DNA of 6,072 bases. Origin: Methylotetracoccus sp. (GTDB lineage Bacteria; Pseudomonadota; Gammaproteobacteria; Methylococcales; Methylococcaceae). The stretch spans positions 1-6,072 of the forward strand of contig JALORT010000148.1 of the NCBI GenBank assembly GCA_025458755.1. Direction: 5' to 3'. Made by a program: the position numbers and the translations under genes. Shown piece after piece: positions 1-6,072 of this stretch (within the stretch, counting starts at the first letter, position 1; each line of letters opens with the position of its first letter). Under the pieces are notes generated by a model. It saw nothing but the letters and a program-made list of their open reading frames with translations, searched no databases and was not told the DNA's origin.

Positions 1-695
1 ACAAGCAGCCGTTCAGAGCAGCCATCGAAGGCGATCTCTCCAGCCTTGCGCGCAGCGGCAGTTCGGCGCTGATGCAGCTCACCATGGCGACGCATGCCGG
101 GATGACGACCGAGCAATTCGACCGGATCGCCGGCGACTGGATGATTTCGGCACGACATCCGCGGTTCCGGCGGCCTTATACCGATCTGGCGTACCAGCCG
201 ATGCTGGAACTGCTCGCTCACCTTCGTACCCACGGCTTCAAGACCTGGATCGTGTCCGGCGGCGGCGCCGACTTCATCCGGGTGTGGGCGGAACGGGCCT
301 ATGGCATCCCGCCGGAACAGGTGATCGGCAGCACGTTGAAGACTACATTCGAAATCTCCGGAAACCGGTCGGCACTGATCCACCTGCCTGAGATCGACTT
401 CCTGGACAACCACGCCGGGAAGCCGGTCGCCATACAGCGAACCATTGGCCGTCGCCCGATTCTCGCTTTCGGCAATTCCGACGGTGATTTGGAGATGCTG
501 CAATGGACTTCGACCGGGCCGGGTCCGCGGTTGGCGGCATTGATTCACCACACCGATGCCCAGCGGGAATGGGCTTACGATCGGGAATCGCCCGTGGGAC
601 AGCTGGATCTGGCGTGGCGCGAGGCCGAACGGCGCCGCTGGCTCGTGGTCGACATGCGGCGGGACTGGAAGCGGGTGTTTCCGTTCGATCACTGA
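1..695 (+). CDS. HAD-superfamily hydrolase, phosphoserine-phosphatase-like (5' partial)
   Basis: The reading frame is open from the left edge (first full codon at base 3) to TGA at 693-695, giving about 230 visible residues. The ATG at 72 is probably not the start: the 23 codons before it (ending EGDLSSLARSGSSAL) read as normal protein and match what I recall of this family, so the gene begins outside the window. HAD motif II is seen in WIVSGGG (Ser at 255-257). A Lys in AGKPVAI near 420 is the candidate motif III residue, and motif IV is GNSDGDLEML with its two Asp near 480-488. The nucleophile motif (usually DxDGT) should lie in the missing N-terminal part. Family members are usually soluble or exported phosphatases; the substrate cannot be told. 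The ending RDWKRVFPFDH is typical of the family. The lipoprotein gene follows after 48 bases, so the two may be cotranscribed. HAD assignment is strong; substrate unknown. Confidence 0.88.
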   Translation, partial: KQPFRAAIEGDLSSLARSGSSALMQLTMATHAGMTTEQFDRIAGDWMISARHPRFRRPYTDLAYQPMLELLAHLRTHGFKTWIVSGGGADFIRVWAERAYGIPPEQVIGSTLKTTFEISGNRSALIHLPEIDFLDNHAGKPVAIQRTIGRRPILAFGNSDGDLEMLQWTSTGPGPRLAALIHHTDAQREWAYDRESPVGQLDLAWREAERRRWLVVDMRRDWKRVFPFDH

Positions 696-743
696 CCGGC
701 CAGCGAAGACTACGCCTGGAATGTCTGCAGGAGCACAGTAGCC

Positions 744-2150
744 ATGCGGAGGAAACCGCCCGCCTCAGTGATGCTGTGTACGATGCTCGCGCTGAGCAGC
801 GGCTGCACGCTGGTGAAGGGCACGCTGATGCTCCCCGACCTGGCGATCCAGGCGCTGCTCCCATTCAGTCAGCGCAAACCGCCTCCGGATGCGGTCGAGG
901 TTCAGGCACAACTGATCCGTTTTTCCGATCATTACCTCGAGGCGGTGACCCGAAACATGCGCAAAATTCAGCGCGGTGGTGAACCGATCAGCCGCCGCGA
1001 ACTGGTCCGACGCCGCATCCAGTACACCAACGAGGTGTTGGCGATCGCCACCGGCTCCAACGCCTTTGCGAACCTGTTGGACATGATCGTCCTGGTGACG
1101 TTGACGCGGATGAGAGTCGAGAATTACATGAGAACGCAAGCGAGGCGTGTGGACCTGGGGCCGATCGCCAAGGTCTTTCAGGACGCGGAACGGGAAGTCT
1201 GGCGGATCAGCGCGGTCGCTTTGAGTCCAGAACAGCAGGCGGAACTGCGCGCCACCTTGCATCAATGGCTGAAACGGAATCCCCATGCGCGAATGACGCC
1301 GGATCTGGCCGATCTGGATTTCGTCGCGGATATCAAACAATTCAGCCGCGCACGGGCGTCGTCCGCACCCGCCAGCGTCTTCAATCTGCTGATGATCGAT
1401 CCCCTGTCTGGTCTCGATCCCGCGGCGAAGGAGTTGGCGGAAACCCGGTTGATGGCCGAGCGGGCTTTGTTTCTGTCCCGGCATCTGCCCGAACTGATTC
1501 GCTGGGAAACCGAGTATCTGGCGATGAACACGCTCGAGGTTCCTGAAGTCGCAAGACTGCTGTCCGACACCACGAAGCTCTCGGAGTCGGCCGATCGCTT
1601 CAGCCAGGTGGCGCAGACATTGCCGCAACTGGTCAGCAGCGAACGGGAACAATTGGTTATGACACTGAAGTCGGAACGCCAAGGGCTGACTGCGCTCGCG
1701 GCCGAATCCAAACAGGCGCTAACTGCCGGCAAGCAAATGGCCGATTCGGCCAACGCTACGCTGAAGTCGTTTCAGGCGGTTATGGCGCAATTGGAGGCGA
1801 AGCCTTCCGACCCGAATGCGGAACCCTTTCGGATAAGCGACTATACAGCCGCCGCGGCGCAAATCAGCCAGACCTCCGAACGGCTGGCGGAACTCCTCGA
1901 TCTGTTTAACCGGACGATCGGCCCGGACAACGTCGACGCGTTGTCGACCCGGGTCGATGGTCTGAGCCGACAAGTGGAATCGAGAAGTCGGGATGTGGTC
2001 GACTATGCGTACCGCAAAGCACTGATCGGCAGCGCGCTGATTTGCGCGATGGGGCTGGGTACGGCACTCGCCTATCAACTGCTCAGCGCCTGGTTGCAGC
2101 GCATCAATGCCAGCCGGATGCCGCTCCGTCGACGCGAACCTGCCGACTGA
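744..2150 (+). CDS. Putative lipoprotein of unknown function with helical middle and C-terminal membrane helix
   Basis: This 468-residue protein has no function I can name. The start is supported by AGGAG at 729-733, 10 bases before the ATG. Residues 1-21 form a lipoprotein signal: basic MRRK, a hydrophobic stretch, then LSSGC with Cys21 as the likely lipidated residue. The -3 position is Ser rather than the usual Leu, so the lipobox is slightly weak. Thr22 follows Cys, so there is no Asp+2 inner-membrane retention signal. Residues 50-160 are helical with a conserved-looking IATGSNAFANLLDM segment (101-114). Residues 230-420 are Ala/Glu/Gln/Leu/Ser-rich and look like long helices or coiled coil. 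Residues 426-450 are a hydrophobic helix, followed by an Arg-rich tail (five Arg in 453-464) expected in the cytoplasm by the positive-inside rule. Homologues I recall are annotated only as hypothetical lipoproteins. It lies 48 bases after the HAD gene and may share its transcript. Confidence 0.85.
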   Translation: MRRKPPASVMLCTMLALSSGCTLVKGTLMLPDLAIQALLPFSQRKPPPDAVEVQAQLIRFSDHYLEAVTRNMRKIQRGGEPISRRELVRRRIQYTNEVLAIATGSNAFANLLDMIVLVTLTRMRVENYMRTQARRVDLGPIAKVFQDAEREVWRISAVALSPEQQAELRATLHQWLKRNPHARMTPDLADLDFVADIKQFSRARASSAPASVFNLLMIDPLSGLDPAAKELAETRLMAERALFLSRHLPELIRWETEYLAMNTLEVPEVARLLSDTTKLSESADRFSQVAQTLPQLVSSEREQLVMTLKSERQGLTALAAESKQALTAGKQMADSANATLKSFQAVMAQLEAKPSDPNAEPFRISDYTAAAAQISQTSERLAELLDLFNRTIGPDNVDALSTRVDGLSRQVESRSRDVVDYAYRKALIGSALICAMGLGTALAYQLLSAWLQRINASRMPLRRREPAD

Positions 2151-2245
2151 GTGCGCACCCACGGCACATGGAGACTGGCACGGAGGCGATACGGAAACGC
2201 CCAGGCAAGACGGGTCCTTTTTGATCCACCTGTGAGGGGGCGACG

Positions 2246-3658
2246 ATGACTCAGGATGCTTCGAGTGATGAACAGGCGGTGGGCGTACTCATCGAGCGCG
2301 CGCGGCGGGCGCAGGCTGCGGTCGAGAATTACTCCCAAGCACGGGTGGATGAATTGACCACGGCGGTTGCCTGGTCGGTGGTGCGCCAAGACCGCGCCGA
2401 AGTTCTGGCGAAGCTGGCGGTCGACGAAGGCGGCTTTGGCAATTATGCCGACAAGGTCACCAAGATTCGCAACCGTGTCATCGGCACCCTCGCCGACATC
2501 GCGAATGTCAAAACCGTCGGTATCGTCGAGGAAATACCGGAAAAGGGCTTGGTCAAGATCGCCAAGCCGGTCGGCGTCGTCGCGGCCCTGATTCCGACCA
2601 CCGGACCCGATGCCACGCCGCCCTTGAAGACCCTGCTCGCGCTGAAGGGTCGCAACGCCATCATCATCGCGGCGCACCCGCGCACCCGGAAGACCACCGA
2701 ACTCGCAGTCCGGTTCATGCGCGAGGCGTGCGAACGCGTCGGCGCTCCGGCAGATCTGATCCAGGTGGTGGATCATCCGTCGCTGGCGAAAACCCGGGAA
2801 CTGATGCGCCAGGCCGACCTCATTGTAGCGACCGGCGGTGAGGCTATGGTCAAGGCGGCATACAGCTCTGGCACTCCGGCGTACGGCGTCGGGGTCGGCA
2901 ATGCGGTGCATGTGGTTGACGAGACGGCGGACCTCGAGGACGCGGCGAGTACCATTGCGGTCGCGAAAACGTTTGATTACGCGACCAGTTGCCTGGCCGA
3001 CAATGCCGTGGTCGCGGCGGCGAGCATCTATGATCGCTTGACGGCCGGTCTGATCGCCCGAGGCGCCCACCTCTGCACCGCCGAAGAAAAGGCGGCGCTA
3101 CAACGACTGATGTGGCCCGAACCGGGTGCACCCGTCCCATCGCTGGCAGTAATCGCGAAATCGGCCGCTGAGATCGCGCACCTGGCCGGGATTTCCGTCA
3201 GCGATCAGACCCGCTTTCTGGTGGTCGAGGAGGAAGGCACGGGGTCCGACCACCCGTTTTCCGGGGAGAAACTCTCGGTGGTTCTGGCGCTGTACCGCTA
3301 CGAAGGCGGCATCGATAACGCCGTGCGGCAAGTCAATGCCATCACCGACTACCAGGGACGCGGCCATACCTGCGGGATCCACACCCGGTCCGAGGAACAC
3401 GCGATGGCACTGGCGTTCGGCACCAAGACCGCACGCGTCCTGGTGAATCAGAGTTTGAACGAAGGCGCCGGCAGCCCGCGCAACGGCTTGCCATATACGC
3501 TGAGCCTGAGCTGCGGCACATGGGGCGGTAACATCACGACCGAAAATGTGAATGCGCGGCACTTCATCAATCTGACCTGGGTCTCACGCCCGATCGCTGT
3601 GCGACCGATCAGCGAGAACACTCTGTTCGAGCATCATTGGCAGCGGTATGGCCGGTAA
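2246..3658 (+). CDS. Acylating aldehyde dehydrogenase, sulfoacetaldehyde dehydrogenase (SauS) family
   Basis: This 470-residue enzyme belongs to the CoA-acylating aldehyde dehydrogenases, which turn an aldehyde, CoA and NAD(P)+ into acyl-CoA in the cytoplasm. SauS oxidises sulfoacetaldehyde to sulfoacetyl-CoA. The start ATG has a GAGGGGG at 2234-2240, five bases upstream. Visible signatures are KPVGVVAALIPTT (107-119, cofactor-domain start), LKGRNAIIIAAHP (133-145), an ATGG turn (195-198) typical of nucleotide binding, the likely catalytic Cys249 in FDYATSC, DHPFSGEKLS (335-344), YQGRGHTCGIHT (369-380), CGTWGGN (423-429) and the family ending WQRYGR. Length is normal. It differs from SauS sequences I remember right after the catalytic Cys (LADN instead of SSEN) and in the segment 405-412, so the aldehyde may not be sulfoacetaldehyde. 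No sulfoacetate-CoA ligase (sauT) or transporter is visible. The GMC oxidoreductase gene downstream could supply its aldehyde. Family is sure; substrate is not. Confidence 0.9.
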   Translation: MTQDASSDEQAVGVLIERARRAQAAVENYSQARVDELTTAVAWSVVRQDRAEVLAKLAVDEGGFGNYADKVTKIRNRVIGTLADIANVKTVGIVEEIPEKGLVKIAKPVGVVAALIPTTGPDATPPLKTLLALKGRNAIIIAAHPRTRKTTELAVRFMREACERVGAPADLIQVVDHPSLAKTRELMRQADLIVATGGEAMVKAAYSSGTPAYGVGVGNAVHVVDETADLEDAASTIAVAKTFDYATSCLADNAVVAAASIYDRLTAGLIARGAHLCTAEEKAALQRLMWPEPGAPVPSLAVIAKSAAEIAHLAGISVSDQTRFLVVEEEGTGSDHPFSGEKLSVVLALYRYEGGIDNAVRQVNAITDYQGRGHTCGIHTRSEEHAMALAFGTKTARVLVNQSLNEGAGSPRNGLPYTLSLSCGTWGGNITTENVNARHFINLTWVSRPIAVRPISENTLFEHHWQRYGR

Positions 3659-3731
3659 CAGCAGTCCGGTTCTCCCAAAGGAGTGTGCGCGCGCGGAATC
3701 CGGGCCGCCCCCGGCCAACGGCATCGTTGAT

Positions 3732-3738
3732 AGGGAAG
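3732..3738 (+). promoter_or_regulatory. Ribosome binding site that sets the GTG start of the GMC gene
   Basis: AGGGAAG ends six bases before GTG 3745. The frame stays open upstream as far as a TTG at 3637 inside the aldehyde dehydrogenase gene, but the 36 extra residues are Arg/Pro-rich and unlike the family. Starting at 3745 puts [12 protein letters not shown] directly at the N-terminus, as is normal for GMC proteins. Confidence 0.65.
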
Positions 3739-3744
3739 CACACC

Positions 3745-5337
3745 GTGTTTGACTACATCGTCATTGGCGCCGGTTCGGCCGGCTGCGTGTTGGCCAACCG
3801 CTTGACCGAAGATCCCGCCTGCCGTGTACTGCTGGTCGAAGCCGGTGGCGAAGACCGCTCACCGCTGATCCGGACCCCCGCATTCTACGCTCAGTTGCAG
3901 GACAGCCCATGCGACTGGGCGGACCGGACGCTACCCCAGGCGCAGCTGAACGGGCGGCGGATCTTCATCCCCCAAGGACGGGTGCTCGGCGGCTCGAGCA
4001 GCATCAATTACATGATCTATATCCGCGGCAACCGCGGCGACTATGACCAATGGCTTCACCGCGGTAACGAGGGCTGGGGCTACGCGGACGTGCTGCCTTA
4101 TTTCGTGAGGGCCGAGAACAACCGTAGCTTTTCCGACCGCTACCATGGCAATGCGGGACCGTTGACCGTGGAAAGCCATCCGCGATGGACCCCGCTGGTC
4201 GCGCTCTATCTGGACGCGGCACGGGAGATCGGCATACCTTACAACCCGGATTTCAACGGCGCATTCCAGGAAGGCTGTGGTCCATTGCAGGCCACCGTAA
4301 GCCGCCGCGCCCGGTGCAGCGCTGCCGATGCCTATCTGCATGCCGCCCGCGCGCGGCCGAATCTGACGGTGCTGACGCATGCCCATGTGACCAGACTTCG
4401 ATTCAGCGGCAGGCGTGCCGTCGGCATTGAGTATCTCCATTTCGGTGCAGCCGCGCGCGCGGAGGCCTCAGGCGAGGTCATCCTTTGCTGTGGAGCGCTC
4501 CGCTCGCCGCAGCTGCTGATGTTGTCCGGTATCGGGCCGCCGGCGGCGTTGAAGCGGCTGGGTATTCCGGTTGGTCTGGATCTACCCGGCGTCGGCCAGA
4601 ATCTGCAGGACCATCTTCACACCCGCGTGAGATGCGAGATCACCGAACCGCTGACCTTCGCCCCGTTGTCCGATGAACAGAAGACCGCCGCCCGACGGGA
4701 CTATGAAGCGGACCGAACAGGTATCCTCGGTTCGAATTTTCTCGAGGCTGGAGCCTTCGTCAGAAGTCATCCGCAAGAGGAAATTCCAGGCCTGCAGCTG
4801 TTTTTCCTGATGACCCTTTCGCCGGATTACCCGGAAGCCGGCGCCCCCGCACGGCACGGCATCACGCTCACCTCCTACATCAATCGACCGCTGAGTTGCG
4901 GCGAGGTCACGTTGGCTTCGTCGGACCCGCTTGACCGGCCTCTGATCAACCCCAACTACCTCAGCGTGCCGGACGATATACGGTGCGCGGTCGCCGGCGT
5001 CCGCTGGAACCTCGAGATTCTTTATGCCAAGGCGTTCGGCCACATCCGTGGGCTCGAGGTTGCACCCGGAGTCAGCGCCCGCAGCGACACGGAACTCGAG
5101 TCGTTCGTCCGCCGCACCTCGTCCACCACGTGGCACCCGGCCGGTACCTGCAAAATGGGAACGGATGCGATGGCCGTCGTCGATGCCCGGCTTCGGGTAC
5201 ACGGGATCGAACGGCTGCGCGTCGTGGACGCCTCGATCATGCCGACCCTTGTCAGCGGCAATACCAATGCACCAACCATCATGATCGCCGAGAAGGCGGC
5301 CGATTTGATTCGAGGCACCCCGCATCCTGCCCGCTGA
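3745..5337 (+). CDS. GMC-family flavoprotein alcohol dehydrogenase, choline-dehydrogenase-like
   Basis: Read from GTG 3745 this is a 530-residue FAD enzyme of the glucose-methanol-choline family, which oxidises a primary alcohol to an aldehyde. The FAD-binding GAGSAG is at residues 8-13 and the ribose-binding acid at Glu32 in VEAGG. GMC signature 1 is [18 protein letters not shown] (78-95) and signature 2 is [15 protein letters not shown] (250-264). The active-site pair is His464 in [11 protein letters not shown] and Asn507 in SGNTNAP. There is no signal peptide, so it is probably cytosolic or on the inner face of the membrane, passing electrons to a quinone or cytochrome chain as related dehydrogenases do. 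It follows the acylating aldehyde dehydrogenase by 86 bases and both are likely on one transcript, which suggests alcohol to aldehyde to acyl-CoA. Candidates for the alcohol include isethionate (isethionate dehydrogenase IseJ is, as I recall, a GMC-type flavoprotein), a hydroxyalkyl thioether, choline or an aliphatic alcohol. The sequence alone does not decide among these. Confidence 0.92.
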   Translation: MFDYIVIGAGSAGCVLANRLTEDPACRVLLVEAGGEDRSPLIRTPAFYAQLQDSPCDWADRTLPQAQLNGRRIFIPQGRVLGGSSSINYMIYIRGNRGDYDQWLHRGNEGWGYADVLPYFVRAENNRSFSDRYHGNAGPLTVESHPRWTPLVALYLDAAREIGIPYNPDFNGAFQEGCGPLQATVSRRARCSAADAYLHAARARPNLTVLTHAHVTRLRFSGRRAVGIEYLHFGAAARAEASGEVILCCGALRSPQLLMLSGIGPPAALKRLGIPVGLDLPGVGQNLQDHLHTRVRCEITEPLTFAPLSDEQKTAARRDYEADRTGILGSNFLEAGAFVRSHPQEEIPGLQLFFLMTLSPDYPEAGAPARHGITLTSYINRPLSCGEVTLASSDPLDRPLINPNYLSVPDDIRCAVAGVRWNLEILYAKAFGHIRGLEVAPGVSARSDTELESFVRRTSSTTWHPAGTCKMGTDAMAVVDARLRVHGIERLRVVDASIMPTLVSGNTNAPTIMIAEKAADLIRGTPHPAR

Positions 5338-5437
5338 ACGGCTTCCCGAACCCCGGGGCGCGGGCACTCCCTACTCACCGGTTGTAGCTGACAGGGAACG
5401 CCCGGGCACACAAACGGACTGGATGCACAAGTACCTA

Positions 5438-5455
5438 TTGTCAACTGAAAGACAA
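5438..5455. promoter_or_regulatory. Candidate operator: perfect 5-bp arms TTGTC / GACAA
   Basis: TTGTC (5438-5442) and its exact complement GACAA (5451-5455) flank an eight-base centre, AACTGAAA. The left arm is the -35 box of the predicted promoter and the right arm lies in the spacer, so a dimeric regulator bound here would affect RNA polymerase. Five-base arms also arise by chance, and no regulator gene is present in the window. Confidence 0.3.
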
Positions 5456-5466
5456 CGGCGTATTTT
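5438..5466 (+). promoter_or_regulatory. Predicted sigma70-type promoter for the MetE-like gene
   Basis: TTGTCA (5438-5443, five of six matches to the -35 consensus) and TATTTT (5461-5466, four of six to the -10) are separated by exactly 17 bases. Transcription would begin near 5473 and leave a leader of about 92 bases before ATG 5565. The site sits in the most AT-rich part of the gap between the GMC gene and the transferase gene, suggesting that the transferase has its own start of transcription. Predicted from sequence only. Confidence 0.5.
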
Positions 5467-5474
5467 CTAGATCA

Positions 5475-5512
5475 CAGCCTTCGGTTTCGAGTGCGGCTGG
5501 AAGCCGGGGCTT
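5475..5512 (+). other. Leader with mutually exclusive small hairpins
   Basis: Four short segments can pair in turn: CAGCC (5475-5479) with GGCTG (5495-5499), CGGCT (5494-5498) with AGCCG (5502-5506), and AAGC (5501-5504) with GCTT (5509-5512). The pairs overlap, so they exclude one another, as in an attenuator. No T-tract follows the last stem, so it is not an intrinsic terminator. Stems of four to five bp in GC-rich DNA are weak evidence. Confidence 0.2.
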
Positions 5513-5550
5513 GAGCGACAGGACTAATCAAAGCCACAAAGACGTGAAGA

Positions 5551-5556
5551 AGGAGG
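5551..5556 (+). promoter_or_regulatory. Strong ribosome binding site of the MetE-like gene
   Basis: AGGAGG, within the longer purine run AAGGAGGAGG (5550-5559), lies eight bases before ATG 5565. It is the best Shine-Dalgarno sequence in the window and suggests high translation of the transferase. Confidence 0.8.
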
Positions 5557-5564
5557 AGGCGATC

Positions 5565-6072
5565 ATGAGAATACGCGGCCAGGAAATTACGATCCCGACC
5601 AGCATGGTCGGCAACTACCCGAACCCCCGGTGGTGGGACGCCGAATTCGCACGGGCATTTACCGGGGACCAGGAACCCCCGGATGCACTGGTCCGCGAAG
5701 CTTTGGAGGACGCCGTCGGCGCCATCGCCCGCGACCAGGAAAATGCAGGACTGGACATCATCTCCGACGGACGTGTTCATGGCGACAACTATGCCGACCA
5801 AGCGCTTTACTATTACTTCCGTAGGCTCGGCTACAACCTGAAAGGTGGCCACCTCGGATTCCCGATCTACAGTCGACTGCATGCCGCCACGCTGGATCAG
5901 GAAATCAAACGGCGCGGCAGCATCATGGTGGAGCAGGCGCGAGCACTGAAACGCGCGACCAACAAGCCGACCAAGGTGCAGTACACCGGTGTCCAGGTTT
6001 TGGCTCAATGCACCAACGACCTGCACTATAAGTCGTCGCGCGATCGCGCCATGGCACTCGCCGCCGCGATCA
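5565..6072 (+). CDS. MetE-like zinc alkyl/methyltransferase, possibly epoxyalkane:coenzyme M transferase type (3' partial)
   Basis: The frame runs without a stop from ATG 5565 to the window end, 169 residues; short MetE-like family members have about 350-380, so roughly the second half is missing. The fold is that of the cobalamin-independent methionine synthase catalytic domain. SMVGNYPNPRWW (13-24) aligns with the IGSFP loop of MetE, and GLDIISDGR (62-70) aligns with GLDVLVHGE. In E. coli MetE the Glu of that motif (484) binds homocysteine; here it is Arg70. The zinc ligands (His-x-Cys and a later Cys) would lie beyond 6072. NYPNPRW resembles, as I recall it, the segment used to recognise EtnE-type epoxyalkane:coenzyme M transferases, although many proteins annotated only as methionine synthase II carry similar motifs. 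A true methionine synthase looks unlikely. It has its own predicted promoter and a strong ribosome binding site. The family is secure; the substrates are inferred. Confidence 0.82.
   Translation, partial: MRIRGQEITIPTSMVGNYPNPRWWDAEFARAFTGDQEPPDALVREALEDAVGAIARDQENAGLDIISDGRVHGDNYADQALYYYFRRLGYNLKGGHLGFPIYSRLHAATLDQEIKRRGSIMVEQARALKRATNKPTKVQYTGVQVLAQCTNDLHYKSSRDRAMALAAAI

Noticed and set aside
72..74. ATG 72 as the start of the HAD gene
   Set aside because: The frame is open to the left edge and the upstream residues look like family sequence. Starting here would also remove more of the N-terminal part.
765..1682. Minus-strand open frame of 305 codons opposite the lipoprotein gene
   Set aside because: It has no recognisable motif and a Gln/Arg/His-rich composition typical of antisense reading. 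The plus frame has a signal peptide, ribosome binding site and membrane helix.
2185..2222. GGCG/CGCC stem followed by five T's before the aldehyde dehydrogenase gene as a terminator
   Set aside because: The stem is only four bp and the T-run at 2218-2222 begins 16 bases after it, too far for an intrinsic terminator.
2075..3070. Minus-strand open frame of 331 codons opposite the aldehyde dehydrogenase gene
   Set aside because: Its sequence is rich in Arg, Gly and Asp with no domain I recognise, and it lies opposite a clearly identified gene. Long antisense frames are expected in GC-rich coding DNA.
3637..3744. TTG start for the GMC gene that overlaps the aldehyde dehydrogenase end
   Set aside because: The 36 added residues are Arg/Pro-rich and not part of the GMC fold. 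GTG 3745 has a suitable ribosome binding site and starts directly at the FAD-binding strand.
5345..5364. GC-rich inverted repeat after the GMC gene as a terminator (CCCG at 5345-5348 with CGGG at 5361-5364)
   Set aside because: The stem is short and imperfect and no T-tract follows.
4582..5367. Minus-strand open frame of 261 codons opposite the GMC gene
   Set aside because: The plus strand carries all GMC signatures here; the antisense frame shows no family features.
5472..6026. Minus-strand open frame of 184 codons opposite the transferase gene
   Set aside because: The plus strand carries a MetE-like protein with a strong ribosome binding site; the antisense product has no recognisable domain.

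Overview
This window is GC-rich (about 60% by eye) and tightly packed. All five genes lie on the + strand, and two run off the edges. The gene types suggest a Gram-negative bacterium, probably Pseudomonadota: a lipoprotein with a lipobox, an acylating aldehyde dehydrogenase of the sulfoacetaldehyde type, and a choline-dehydrogenase-like flavoprotein. Nothing seen fixes the genus. There are no RNA genes, insertion sequences, CRISPR arrays or attachment sites that I can support.

Left part (1-2150): the 3' part of a HAD-superfamily phosphatase-like gene is followed 48 bases later by a 468-residue lipoprotein of unknown function. The lipoprotein has a long helical middle and a C-terminal membrane helix, so it may be anchored at both ends. 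These two genes look like one envelope or maintenance unit with no obvious link to what follows.

Right part (2246-6072): this looks catabolic. An acylating aldehyde dehydrogenase (SauS family) is followed by a GMC flavoprotein alcohol dehydrogenase, 86 bases apart. Then comes a 227-base gap with a good sigma70-type promoter, a palindrome over its -35 box, and a leader with alternative small hairpins. After it begins a MetE-like zinc alkyltransferase, cut by the window end.

The transferase has a GNYPNPRWW segment that, from memory, resembles the aliphatic epoxide:coenzyme M transferases (EtnE/XecA). At the position where methionine synthase MetE has its homocysteine-binding Glu (HGE motif), this protein has Arg70. 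The three genes can therefore be read as a candidate pathway: a thiol acceptor carrying an acid group (coenzyme M or similar) takes an alkyl group, the resulting hydroxyalkyl thioether is oxidised by the GMC enzyme to an aldehyde, and the acylating dehydrogenase makes an acyl-CoA. This is a hypothesis. A simpler reading is an isethionate/sulfoacetaldehyde oxidation pair next to an unrelated methyltransferase. The gaps at 2151-2245, 3659-3744 and 5338-5437 hold no gene and no convincing terminator.
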